Shown one piece after another: positions 30,322 to 38,769 of a DNA stretch of 64,000 bases. Under the pieces are notes generated by a model that was not told the origin of the DNA, ran no database searches, and saw only the letters and a program-made list of their open reading frames with translations. Position 1 is the first letter of the stretch. The number at the start of each line of letters is the position of its first letter. The DNA is from Methylorubrum populi (GTDB lineage Bacteria > Pseudomonadota > Alphaproteobacteria > Rhizobiales > Beijerinckiaceae), in the NCBI RefSeq assembly GCF_002355515.1, contig NZ_AP014809.1, positions 3,000,501 to 3,064,500 of the forward strand, read 5' to 3'. Made by a program: the position numbers and the translations under genes.

Positions 30322-30504
30322 CGCTTCGGATCCCGAACGGGGGCTGGCGGCCGCGCTCAGGGGCGCGGACCGGCGGACAGCGAGGGGGCGCGGGCAGGCG
30401 CGGCTGAGCCGGCCGGGCCGGGCGCGGCCTGCGCAGGCAGGATCCTGGTCAGGGCGCGGCCGGGTGCGGCGGGCGGGGGCGGGCGGGCGTCTGGCCCGCC
30501 GCGG

Positions 30505-30942
30505 TCAGGCGCGCTGCCTGGGGGGCCGCTCGATGCGCAGGGGACGCGGCTGGGCGACGCCGTCCTCCTGGGCCAGGCCGATGGGCTCGGAGGGGCGCAG
30601 GACCAGCGCCGTGCCCGACCAGGGCGCGTCCGGCAAGGCCGCCTGGCAGGCCAGGGGGCAGCAGGTGGCCGCGCAGCCGGCCGGCCGCTTGTGGTGGCCG
30701 TGCGGGCCCGGGTGGTGCTGGCCGGCCGAGGCGAGCCGGTGGCAGTCGGGGCCGTCCGCGCCATCCGCCTGGCCGCTCGCTGCCGCGGGCGCGTCGGCGG
30801 GGCCGGCTGCGGGCCGGTGCTGGGCGTGCGGGTCGGCGGCGGCCTGGTCGGCGGCGGCGTGGTCGGCCGCGGCGTGGCGCTGCATCGTGCACGGCGCCGC
30901 CGGGGCGATGGCCACGGCCATCGCCAGCACGGCAAGCAACAT
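30505..30942 (-). CDS. Exported His/Cys-rich protein (copy 1)
   Basis: 145 aa from the ATG at 30942. A hydrophobic leader (MLLAVLAMAVAIAPAAP) is followed by a repeat-like run of His and Ala (AADHAAADQAAADPHAQH), more His pairs (HHPGPHGHHK) and the Cys cluster CAATCCPLACQAA, then a conserved Pro-rich end. It resembles small DUF2946-type proteins of copper loci. Periplasmic Cu binding is inferred from composition. The closest relative is its duplicate at 48896. Confidence 0.7.
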   Translation of the reverse strand: MLLAVLAMAVAIAPAAPCTMQRHAAADHAAADQAAADPHAQHRPAAGPADAPAAASGQADGADGPDCHRLASAGQHHPGPHGHHKRPAGCAATCCPLACQAALPDAPWSGTALVLRPSEPIGLAQEDGVAQPRPLRIERPPRQRA

Positions 30943-31192
30943 TGCGCGAAGAACTGCCAAGGACCCAGAGACCCTCTCGTACCCAGGCCAATCCTTGCAC
31001 AGGCCGCCAATATCGGCAACGCACGAACACTTCTGCTGTTGGTGGAGCGTCCGAAGCCGTTTCCTGGCGATTTGAGGCTGCAAGCCAATCGCCCCTGCCG
31101 TGCACGCACCCCCATCCTGCCCGCGTGGTGGCCGCCGTTCCGGCTCGGGGGAGCCCGCCACCGGTGCGGGTGCCGCGCGGGACCGCGCGACC

Positions 31193-32044
31193 TCAGTACC
31201 GGCGCACCAGCGGCGCCTGCTCGGCCGGAGCGGTCGCGGCCCATGGTGCCCAGCGCAAGCCGAGCTTCACGTCGTGCGAATCGACGTTCTTGAAGGTCAG
31301 CGCCTCGCAAGACCCGCACTGGCCGGCATAGTTGTAGACAGTGCCGGTCTTTCCGTCTCCGAGATTGAGGTAGCGGTATGCGAGCTCGACCGTGAAGCTC
31401 GGGCTCACCTCGTAGCCGACACCCGCGTGCAACGCCCAAGCGAGGTTCGTCTTCGAGCCTGCCTTCGCGTAGGCGAGGCCCTGCGTGACGACGTTCGTGT
31501 CCTTGAAATTGTCGAGCGTGATCCGCACCGCGCCGACGCCGGCGCCCAGGAACGGCGTGAGGCCGTACCAATTGCCGAGATCGACGTAGCCGTTGAGAAG
31601 CACGGCCACTTCACGCTTCGACGCGGTGTACTCGTCGGTGCCGTACCCGAGCGGCAGGCTCGCGTCGCGGTAGCGCTCAAGCCCGGTGAACGCGGCGGCG
31701 CTGCGATACTCGCCCGTGACGTCGGCCCGGAACCACCGGCCGAAGCGGTAGCCGGCGCCGCCGCCCGCGAGCGGGGCGCCCGCGAAACCCAGATTGACCT
31801 TCTCGATCGTCCCGAGCGCGTCCAGGCTGTTGGAGAGCCGTTCCACGGATTGGTTGCTGAAACCGATGTCGCCGCGGAGGTAAAAGCCCGACACCTCGGC
31901 CTCCGGCGCGAGCGTTCCGCGCAGTTCCGGCATCGGCGCGGCCGGCGGCAGGTCAGCCGCGTGTGACGGTGCCGCGAACGTCGCGGAGATCAGGCCGCAG
32001 CCGAGCAGGCCGAGCGTTCGCGCCATTTCACCGATTCCACCCAT
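31193..32044 (-). CDS. Outer-membrane beta-barrel protein (Omp25/RopB type)
   Basis: 283 aa from the ATG at 32044 (GAGGGA upstream); a GTG at 32059 and a later ATG at 32026 are alternatives. A signal peptide ends at SHA-AD. The mature protein has an eight-strand barrel pattern with GFYLRGDIGFSN near the start, repeated GAGVGAVRIT-type strands and a C-terminal aromatic strand, as in rhizobial 25-kDa surface proteins. The TACCC-N5-GGGTA site lies 68 bases upstream, so it belongs to the putative CsoR regulon. Substrate unknown. Confidence 0.8.
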   Translation of the reverse strand: MGGIGEMARTLGLLGCGLISATFAAPSHAADLPPAAPMPELRGTLAPEAEVSGFYLRGDIGFSNQSVERLSNSLDALGTIEKVNLGFAGAPLAGGGAGYRFGRWFRADVTGEYRSAAAFTGLERYRDASLPLGYGTDEYTASKREVAVLLNGYVDLGNWYGLTPFLGAGVGAVRITLDNFKDTNVVTQGLAYAKAGSKTNLAWALHAGVGYEVSPSFTVELAYRYLNLGDGKTGTVYNYAGQCGSCEALTFKNVDSHDVKLGLRWAPWAATAPAEQAPLVRRY

Positions 32045-32112
32045 CGTCCGGTCCCTCACCCGCAGTCCCCGTCAGCGAACCCTCCCACGGCACGGTTGAT
32101 GTCCCCTTAACG

Positions 32113-32127
32113 TACCCCATGGGGGTA
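32113..32127. promoter_or_regulatory. CsoR-type operator upstream of the barrel gene
   Basis: TACCC-catgg-GGGTA, perfect arms; the core CCCCATGGGGG is the same as at the RTX gene. Confidence 0.75.
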
Positions 32128-32276
32128 ACGATCGACGGGGCGCTGCCATCGTCGGCAGGAGCTGAGGCCTTCGTGGGTCTAGGCGTGCGCGCGGCGCTTT
32201 CAAGACGAAGTCATTCGGCCCGGATAGGCTCCGAACTTCACCCGATCCGGAGACTTCGCCGACCCGCTGCGCCGAT

Positions 32277-32291
32277 TACCCCCTAGGGGTG
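32277..32291. promoter_or_regulatory. CsoR-type operator upstream of the His/Cys peptide gene
   Basis: TACCC-cctag-GGGTG, one mismatch in the last base of the right arm. It lies 84 bases above the start at 32376. Together with the site at 32113 it gives each of two divergent genes its own box. Confidence 0.65.
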
Positions 32292-32375
32292 TGCAACCGT
32301 TTCAGGCCGCTCGTGCGTTACTCGATCCCGGACGGGGGATCTCAACTGCAGGAAACGACCCGGGAGGGATACGCG

Positions 32376-32681
32376 ATGCTCAAACGGGTTCTCTACGTCT
32401 CCGCACTCGCCCTGGTCTTGGTCCCGACCGGGGCAGGTGCCGTCGGCTTCCGGATGACACCGCCGCCCTACGGCGCGGCGTCCGATCACGGTTCGAGCGC
32501 CGGCCTCGCACCGACCGGCAGGACACTCCGGGTACATAATCGCCCGGTCTTTCTCGGCTGCGTCTACTCCTATCACGAGTGCGAGCATCTCGCCCACGAC
32601 CGCGGCTTCTACAACCACTTCACGCGCCATGATCACGCCACCTGCCACCATGGTCCGTCGTACGCCTGCTTCGGCCAGTAG
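32376..32681 (+). CDS. Small exported His/Cys-rich protein
   Basis: 101 aa from the ATG at 32376 with GGGAGGGA upstream. Signal peptide (LYVSALALVLVPTGAGA), then a mature part ending in a His/Cys cluster (CVYSYHECEHLAHDRG, HFTRHDHATCHHG). The arrangement suggests a metal-binding periplasmic protein. It is divergent from the barrel gene and has its own near-perfect CsoR-type box. No named family. Confidence 0.7.
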   Translation: MLKRVLYVSALALVLVPTGAGAVGFRMTPPPYGAASDHGSSAGLAPTGRTLRVHNRPVFLGCVYSYHECEHLAHDRGFYNHFTRHDHATCHHGPSYACFGQ

Positions 32682-32961
32682 GAACCGAGGCGGCCCTCGC
32701 TTTCGCCGCGGGACGAGTGGTGCGTAGACGGCTTCAGCGAGGGCAGCACGTCGACCCAGGCGTCCGGTGCCGTTCGGCTCGGACGTACATCGGGCGAGCC
32801 GGTCCGGGCACGTCGTTGCCGGGTGGCGCCGGCAAGTCTAGAAGGGCGCGCCCGGCCCGAGCCGGTGGGCCGAGGGGCGACCGCCGCGTCGTCTCCCTCG
32901 GCGGGCGACCGTCCCTGGCCGGCACGCCAAAGACTGTTTCGACGGACGCTAGAGCCCCCGG

Positions 32962-34521
32962 ATGGCGAGCAACACCAAGCCCGAAGGCAAAGGGAAGCTG
33001 TCGGAGGTCGAAGCGGCGATCCGCCTGCGGATGTCGCCGGAACTGCTCGAACACTTCACGCGCTACGGGGCCAAGGCCGGCATCCGGCGCAAGCTCGCGT
33101 GCGAGACCGCGGACGGGCTGCGCTGGTACGAGGAAGCCGAGCTCGCCGCCTTCGACAAGTTCCTGCGGGAACCTTGGCCGGTCAAGGAAGGCAAGACGCG
33201 TCCGCACATGCCCGAGAAGGTCCGCCTGGAGATCAAGCTTGAGGCGAACTGCGGCTGCGCGATCTGCAACCACGGCGCGAACTGCGAGGCCGCGCATATC
33301 GAGCCCGTCTCGCAAACCCTGAGCCACCATCCCGCCGGTCTCATCTGGCTCTGCCCGAACCACCACACGGACTTCGACAAGGGCCTGTACATGCCCCGCG
33401 ACGTCGACCTCGCGACCGTGCGGGCCGTGAAGCAGATGCTCGTCAACCGGCGCGTGCGGGGGTGGACCATCGAACGGAACGCGAGCCTCGCCGTCCTGCA
33501 ACTCGTCCGGCAGATCGAGGAGATCGGCGGCCTGCTGGCCAACGCGCAGTTCGCCGCGGCCCACGGCGCCGCGGTTGCCCTTGCTGAACAGGACATCGTC
33601 GCGCTGGAGGAGACCGCGAGCAGGGCCGCGACCGCGAAGCCGACGGCCGGTCCCGTCGGCCGGTCCTACGGCAAGTTCGCGGCCAAGGTCGCCAGCTCGG
33701 CGAAGGGAGCCCGTACGCTGCCCGGGGCTCGGATACCGACGTTCGCCGCGGCCGTCGTCGAGGCGCGGGACGAGTTCCTGCGGGACGCCTCGATGACCGC
33801 CTGCCCGCTCTGCGGGGGTGCGGGCTCGTGGGACGGCTCCGATTGCCCGGCCTGCGGGGGCGAAGGCTACATCGGCACGGCGGAGGCCCGTCGAATCGAC
33901 GTATCGGCTTACCAAGCCGTCGATTGCCCGGTCTGCGACGGGCTGGGCCAGCGCAACGGGAGCCCATGCACGGCCTGCGGCGGCGAGCGTCGCATGCAGC
34001 GTCGCCACGCGGAAGCGGTCGACGCCAGGGACTACCAGGAAGTGCCCTGTCCCGTCTGCGCGGGCGTCGGGCGCCGGCAGGGCGAGGAGTGCCCGGCCTG
34101 CGGCGGCGAGAGGTCGATGGAGCGGCACGTCGCCGACAGGATCGATCCAACCGCATACGACGAGGTCGATTGCCCCCTCTGCCACGGAAGCGGGCGACGG
34201 GACGGCCTCGATTGCCCCGTGTGCCAGGGCGACGGGCGGGTCGAGGCACGGCACGCCGAGCGCGTCGACCTGTCGGACTACGCCGAAGTGCCGTGCCGCC
34301 TCTGCGGCGGCAGCGGACAGGTCAACGGCTACGACTGCCCACCCTGTGGCGGCGACGGGCGCATGGAACGGCAGCGGGCGGACCGGTACGACTGGTCACA
34401 GTATGACTTGGTGACGTGCCCGAGCTGCAAGGGGACGGGGCAGCGGCACGACTTCGATTGCCGGTCCTGTGGCGGCGAGGGTCAGGTGTACCGGCGGCAG
34501 CTCGCTTGGATCGAGGATTAG
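32962..34521 (+). CDS. HNH nuclease fused to six DnaJ-type zinc-finger units
   Basis: 519 aa. Residues 97-141 form an HNH/McrA-like nuclease: CGCAIC, then CEAAHIEPVS with His112, and LCPNHHTDFDKGL (Cys131, His134, His135). A helical linker runs to about 270. From 278 to the end come six tandem units of about 41 residues, each with two CxxCxGxG-type knuckles (CPLCGGAGSWDGSDCPACGG) spaced by a DxxxYxxV segment, so 12 zinc knuckles in all. DnaJ knuckles bind zinc and unfolded protein or nucleic acid. The fusion suggests a sequence- or damage-sensing DNA nuclease, perhaps a defence or metal-responsive one. Neighbours do not show an operon. Confidence 0.8.
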   Translation: MASNTKPEGKGKLSEVEAAIRLRMSPELLEHFTRYGAKAGIRRKLACETADGLRWYEEAELAAFDKFLREPWPVKEGKTRPHMPEKVRLEIKLEANCGCAICNHGANCEAAHIEPVSQTLSHHPAGLIWLCPNHHTDFDKGLYMPRDVDLATVRAVKQMLVNRRVRGWTIERNASLAVLQLVRQIEEIGGLLANAQFAAAHGAAVALAEQDIVALEETASRAATAKPTAGPVGRSYGKFAAKVASSAKGARTLPGARIPTFAAAVVEARDEFLRDASMTACPLCGGAGSWDGSDCPACGGEGYIGTAEARRIDVSAYQAVDCPVCDGLGQRNGSPCTACGGERRMQRRHAEAVDARDYQEVPCPVCAGVGRRQGEECPACGGERSMERHVADRIDPTAYDEVDCPLCHGSGRRDGLDCPVCQGDGRVEARHAERVDLSDYAEVPCRLCGGSGQVNGYDCPPCGGDGRMERQRADRYDWSQYDLVTCPSCKGTGQRHDFDCRSCGGEGQVYRRQLAWIED

Positions 34522-34813
34522 CGGCACCACCCTGCCGTTTTGCCCGAGCTCCCCACGCGAGGGCGGCCGGCGCTTCGCCCGCCCAGTCCCAAGGCCGCTG
34601 TCTCGGCGCGTCGCCCGATTCGGGTGCCCCGGGTTCGAACCAGATGTCGGCAGGGCTCGCGACGACCGCGACGTCGTGGGCTCCCTGCATCCAGCCACAG
34701 CGCGGTGGGTGGGCCCTGCGTTGGGAAGGCCGGCACCCCGCCAGTGCCGCCGCGGCGCCCCCGGTTGACCTGCGGCGAGGCCTCAGGATGGCGATCGTCA
34801 CCGCACGCAATCC

Positions 34814-35077
34814 TCAGCTCGACGAGACCGACGGTGGCGCCGCCCCCGGGGCCCTCGGCAAGAGCCGCCTCGGCTCCCCCGTCCCGTGGCGGACGTTGTC
34901 GAGGCGGCCCAAGCCGGCCGATGTCTTGCTCGCGTTGACGATGGCGACGGCGATGCGCGGGCCGACGCCGCAAGCCAAGAGTTCGTCCTCGTCGTCGCGC
35001 TCGAAGGTCAATGCCGCGGCGGTCCGGTCGACCTCGGTCAAGAAGCCCCCTGCTTGCCAGGGCGGGCGTGCCGCCAT
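34814..35077 (-). CDS. Possible small helix-hairpin-helix protein
   Basis: 87 aa; it starts six bases after the DUF411 gene stop on the same strand. The segment DELLACGVGPRIAVAIVNAS resembles the ComEA-type HhH motif. The C-terminal third is Arg/Pro/Ser-rich and doubtful. The ribosome site is poor. It may be a remnant or a chance frame. Confidence 0.25.
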   Translation of the reverse strand: MAARPPWQAGGFLTEVDRTAAALTFERDDEDELLACGVGPRIAVAIVNASKTSAGLGRLDNVRHGTGEPRRLLPRAPGAAPPSVSSS

Positions 35078-35083
35078 GCCCGG

Positions 35084-35554
35084 CTAGACGGCCTGCCCGC
35101 CGCGAAATCGCGCGAAGGTGGTGCGCACGCCAGGGCCGAACAGCACCACCTCGTAGGTGGCGGGCTCCACCCCGTCGACCTCCATGCCGGGCGAACCGAC
35201 CGGCATGCCGGGCACCGCGAGGCCGGTGCCGGCAGGCTTCTCCACCAGCAGCCGCTTGATGGCCGATGCGGGCACGTGCCCCTCGATCACGTAGCCGCCG
35301 ACCTGGGCCGTGTGACACGAGGCCAGCTCCCGCGGCACCCCGAGCCTCGCCTTGACCGGGTTCACGGGGGCATTCACGACCTGGACGCGAAAACCCTCGG
35401 CGCGCAGGTGCTTGACCCAGGCCTCGCAGCAACCGCAGCTCGGGTCCTTCGTGGCGACGACTTCCGGCAGATCCTCCGCCCGCGCCGCCTGTACGCCGGC
35501 GGCCGCCAGGCCGAGGACCACCATGCGTCGGGACGGCCGGAAAAGTTCGCTCAT
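35084..35554 (-). CDS. DUF411 exported metal-binding protein
   Basis: 156 aa from the ATG at 35554. Tat-like leader (RPSRRMVVLGLAAAG), then the DUF411 core: DPSCGCCEAWVKHL, LASCHTAQVGGYVIEGHVPA and GLAVPGMPVGSPGME. DUF411 proteins (CopG of Pseudomonas/Vibrio type) are periplasmic copper redox/binding proteins. It is the last clear gene of the cus operon, 50 bases after cusA. Confidence 0.88.
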   Translation of the reverse strand: MSELFRPSRRMVVLGLAAAGVQAARAEDLPEVVATKDPSCGCCEAWVKHLRAEGFRVQVVNAPVNPVKARLGVPRELASCHTAQVGGYVIEGHVPASAIKRLLVEKPAGTGLAVPGMPVGSPGMEVDGVEPATYEVVLFGPGVRTTFARFRGGQAV

Positions 35555-35604
35555 AACCAACTCCTGTCTGCTCACGGCCGCCGGGACGGCCCGTCCAGCC
35601 ACGC

Positions 35605-38600
35605 TCACTCGGCGGCCCGGGGGAGGCCCGCGTGCACGGCGGCCCGCCGCTCCTGCCGAAGCGTCGGCCTCCGTTCCTTCACCAGCCCGTAGATGGCCGG
35701 GATCACGACGAGGGTCAGCACGGTCGAGGAGACCATGCCGCCGATCATCGGCACCGCGATGCGCTGCATGATCTCCGACCCCGCGCCGGTGCTCCACAGG
35801 ATGGGCAGCAGGCCCGCCATGATGGCGACGACCGTCATCATCTTCGGGCGCACCCGCTCGACCGCCCCCACCATGATGGCTTGGTACAGGTCCGCGCGCG
35901 TGGTCTCCCGCCCGGCGGCGAGGGCCGCGGCCCGACGCTCGTCCCAGGCATGGTCGAGGTAGACCAGCATGATCACGCCGGTCTCCGCGGCGACGCCGGC
36001 GAGCGCGATGAAGCCGACCGCCACCGCCACCGACATGTTGAAGCCCATCCACCACATCAGCCAGACGCCGCCCACGAGGGCGAAGGGCAGGGACAGCATG
36101 ACGATCAGCGTCTCGGTCAGGCGCCGGAAGTTCAGGTAGAGGAGCAGGAAGATGACGAGCAGCGTCACGGGCACCACGATCTTCAGCCGCGCCTCCGCCC
36201 GCTCCAGGTACTCGAACTGGCCGCTCCACTGGACGCTCGTGCCCGGCGCGAGCTGGACCTCCTTGTCGACCGCGTCCCGGGCCTCGGCGACGTAGCCGCC
36301 GAGATCGCGCCCGGTTATGTCGACGAAGATGTAGACGGCGAGCTGCCCGTTCTCGGTGCGGATCGAGGTCGGCCCCCGGGTCAGCTGCACCTTGGCCACC
36401 TCGCCGAGCGGCACCGTGCCGCCGGCCGGCAACGGCACCTGCACCTCGGTGGCGATGGCTTGCGGATCCGAACGGAAGGCGCGGGGGTACCGCACGTTGA
36501 CGGTGTAGCGCTCGCGGCCCTCGACCGTGTTCGTGACGCTCTCGCCGCCCAGCGCCGTCGCGATGACGTCCTGCACGTCCCCGACCGTCAGGCCGTAGCG
36601 CCCGAGCGCCTCGCGGTCCGGGGTGATGTCGAGGAAGTAGCCGCCGATGACCCGCTCGGCGTAGGCGCTCGACGTGCCCGGCACGTTGCGCACGACCGCC
36701 TCGATCTGTCGGGCGACCTTCTCCATCTCGGCCAGGTCGGTGCCGTAGACCTTGATGCCGACCGGCGTGCGGATGCCGGTCGAGAGCATGTCGATGCGGG
36801 CTCGGATCGGCTGCGTCCAGGCATTCGACACCCCGGGGAACTGCAGGGCCCTGTCCATCTCGGCCTTGAGGCTCGCCAGCGTCACGCCGGGACGCCACTC
36901 CGCCTTCGGTTTGAGGGTGATGATCGTCTCGAACATCTCGGTGGGGGCCGGGTCCGTCGCCGTCGAGGCACGCCCCGCCTTGCCGTAGACCGAAGCCACC
37001 TCCGGGAAGGACTTGATGATGCGGTCCTGGGTCGCCAGCAGCTCCCCGGCCTGGGTCACCGAGATGCCCGGCAAGGTCGTGGGCATGTACATCAGGGTGC
37101 CCTCGTTCAGGTCCGGCATGAACTCGGAGCCGAGCTGGCGGGCCGGCCAGAGGGTCAGGCCGAGCGCCGCCACCGCCAGCAGGATGGTCAGCACCTTGGC
37201 CCTCAGCACGACCTTGATGACCGGGCGGTAGACCCAGATCAGCAGCCGGTTCAGCGGGTTGCGGTGCTCGGGGATGATGCGCCCGCGCACGAACAGCACC
37301 ATCAGGGCCGGCACCAGGGTGACCGACAGGAGCGCCGCGGCGGCCATCGCGAAGGTCTTGGTGAAGGCGAGCGGCCCGAACAGCCGCCCCTCCTGGCTCT
37401 CCAGGGTGAAGATCGGCAGGAAGCTCACCGTGATCACGAGGAGGGAGAAGAACAGCGACGGGCCGACCTCGGCCGCCGCTTCGACCAGGATCTCGACCCG
37501 GGGCTTGCCCGGCGGCGCCCGCTCCAGGTGCTTGTGGGCGTTCTCGATCATGACGATGGCGGCGTCGATCATGGCCCCGACCGCGATGGCGATGCCGCCC
37601 AGGCTCATGATGTTGGCGCCGATCCCGAGGAGATGCATGGCGCCCAACGCCATCAGGATGCCGACCGGCAGCATCAGGATGGCCACCAGCGCGCTGCGCA
37701 GGTGAGCCAAGAACACGATGCAGACGAGCGCCACGATGACGCTCTCCTCGACGAGCGTGTGCTTCAAGGTGTCGATGGCCGCCTCGATCAGCTGCGAGCG
37801 GTCGTAGACCGCCAAGATCTCGGTGCCCGCCGGCAGGCTTTTCGCGACCTCCGCGAGCTTCGCCTTGGCGCCCTCGATGACGGTGAGGGCGTTGGCGCCG
37901 AAGCGCTGCAGGATGATGCCGCCGGCGACCTCGCCCTCGCCGTTCAGCTCGGTGATGCCGCGCCGCTCGTCCGGCCCGAGCTCGACCCGGGCGATGTCCC
38001 GCACCCGCAGCGGGGTGCCGGCCTCCGTCTTCAGGACGATGTTCTCGATGTCGGAGACGCTTCTGAGGTAGCCGCGCCCACGCACCATGAACTCGAACTC
38101 GGAGAGTTCGACCGTGCGGCCGCCGACGTCGGCGTTGCTCGACCGGATGGCGTCCCGGAGCCTGCTGAGGCTGATACCCTGGGCGCGCAGCCGGTTCGGG
38201 TCGACGACGACGTTGTACTGCTTCACGAAGCCGCCGACGCCCGCTACCTCGGCCACCCCCTCGGCGCGCGAGGCGCCGAAGCGGACGACCCAGTCCTGCA
38301 GCGAGCGCAGCTCGGCGAGCGTCTGCTGCTTGGCCACGATGGCGTACTGGTAGACCCAGCCCACCCCCGTCGCGTCGGGCCCGAGCGTCGGCGTCACCCC
38401 GGCCGGCAGGCGCTTGCCGGCCGCGCTCAGGTATTCCAGCACGCGCGAGCGCGCCCAGTACGGATCGGTGCCGTCCTCGAAGATCACGTAGACGAACGAG
38501 ACCCCGAAGAACGAGAAGCCGCGCACCACCTTTGACCGCGGCACCGTGAGCATGGCGGTGGTCAGCGGGTAGGTGACCTGGTCCTCGACGACCTGGGGCG

Positions 38601-38769
38601 CTTGCCCCGGGTACTCGGTGTAGACGATGGTCTGCACGTCCGAGAGGTCCGGGATGGCGTCGAGCGGCAGGGTGCGCACGCTATAGAGACCGGCCGCCAC
38701 CGCGAAGACGGTCCCGATCAGCACCAGGACGAGGTTGCGGGCCGACCAGCCGATGAGGCGCGCGATCAT
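35605..38769 (-). CDS. cusA: CusA-type Cu/Ag RND efflux pump
   Basis: 1054 aa, full length for heavy-metal RND pumps; 12 helices with two large periplasmic loops. The three Met that bind Cu(I)/Ag(I) in E. coli CusA have clear equivalents in MYMPTTLPGIS, PTEMFETI and RIDMLSTG, which argues for monovalent Cu/Ag rather than Co/Zn/Cd. Proton-relay helix 4 has GGIAIAVGAMIDAAIVMIEN. The start overlaps the cusB stop by ATGA. It works with CusB and probably with the TolC-like lipoprotein at 49893, since no outer-membrane factor lies in this operon. Confidence 0.95.
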   Translation of the reverse strand: MIARLIGWSARNLVLVLIGTVFAVAAGLYSVRTLPLDAIPDLSDVQTIVYTEYPGQAPQVVEDQVTYPLTTAMLTVPRSKVVRGFSFFGVSFVYVIFEDGTDPYWARSRVLEYLSAAGKRLPAGVTPTLGPDATGVGWVYQYAIVAKQQTLAELRSLQDWVVRFGASRAEGVAEVAGVGGFVKQYNVVVDPNRLRAQGISLSRLRDAIRSSNADVGGRTVELSEFEFMVRGRGYLRSVSDIENIVLKTEAGTPLRVRDIARVELGPDERRGITELNGEGEVAGGIILQRFGANALTVIEGAKAKLAEVAKSLPAGTEILAVYDRSQLIEAAIDTLKHTLVEESVIVALVCIVFLAHLRSALVAILMLPVGILMALGAMHLLGIGANIMSLGGIAIAVGAMIDAAIVMIENAHKHLERAPPGKPRVEILVEAAAEVGPSLFFSLLVITVSFLPIFTLESQEGRLFGPLAFTKTFAMAAAALLSVTLVPALMVLFVRGRIIPEHRNPLNRLLIWVYRPVIKVVLRAKVLTILLAVAALGLTLWPARQLGSEFMPDLNEGTLMYMPTTLPGISVTQAGELLATQDRIIKSFPEVASVYGKAGRASTATDPAPTEMFETIITLKPKAEWRPGVTLASLKAEMDRALQFPGVSNAWTQPIRARIDMLSTGIRTPVGIKVYGTDLAEMEKVARQIEAVVRNVPGTSSAYAERVIGGYFLDITPDREALGRYGLTVGDVQDVIATALGGESVTNTVEGRERYTVNVRYPRAFRSDPQAIATEVQVPLPAGGTVPLGEVAKVQLTRGPTSIRTENGQLAVYIFVDITGRDLGGYVAEARDAVDKEVQLAPGTSVQWSGQFEYLERAEARLKIVVPVTLLVIFLLLYLNFRRLTETLIVMLSLPFALVGGVWLMWWMGFNMSVAVAVGFIALAGVAAETGVIMLVYLDHAWDERRAAALAAGRETTRADLYQAIMVGAVERVRPKMMTVVAIMAGLLPILWSTGAGSEIMQRIAVPMIGGMVSSTVLTLVVIPAIYGLVKERRPTLRQERRAAVHAGLPRAAE

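Larger units (their letters stand above)
29924..30975 (-). repeat. Copy 1 of a ~1-kb inverted duplication
   Basis: Reads on the minus strand almost base for base like 48863-49897 on the plus strand: His-rich exported protein gene, GC-rich spacer, lipoprotein gene, and a leader ending at ACGGATGACC. The outer borders are AGGGTCTCTGGGTCC on one side and CCACGGATGACC on the other. No transposase gene or terminal repeat is associated. Identity judged by eye. Confidence 0.85.

Noticed and set aside
34621..34645. GGGTTCGAACC resembling a tRNA T-loop
   Set aside because: The flanking bases do not form a five-pair T stem, and no acceptor or anticodon stem can be built on either strand.
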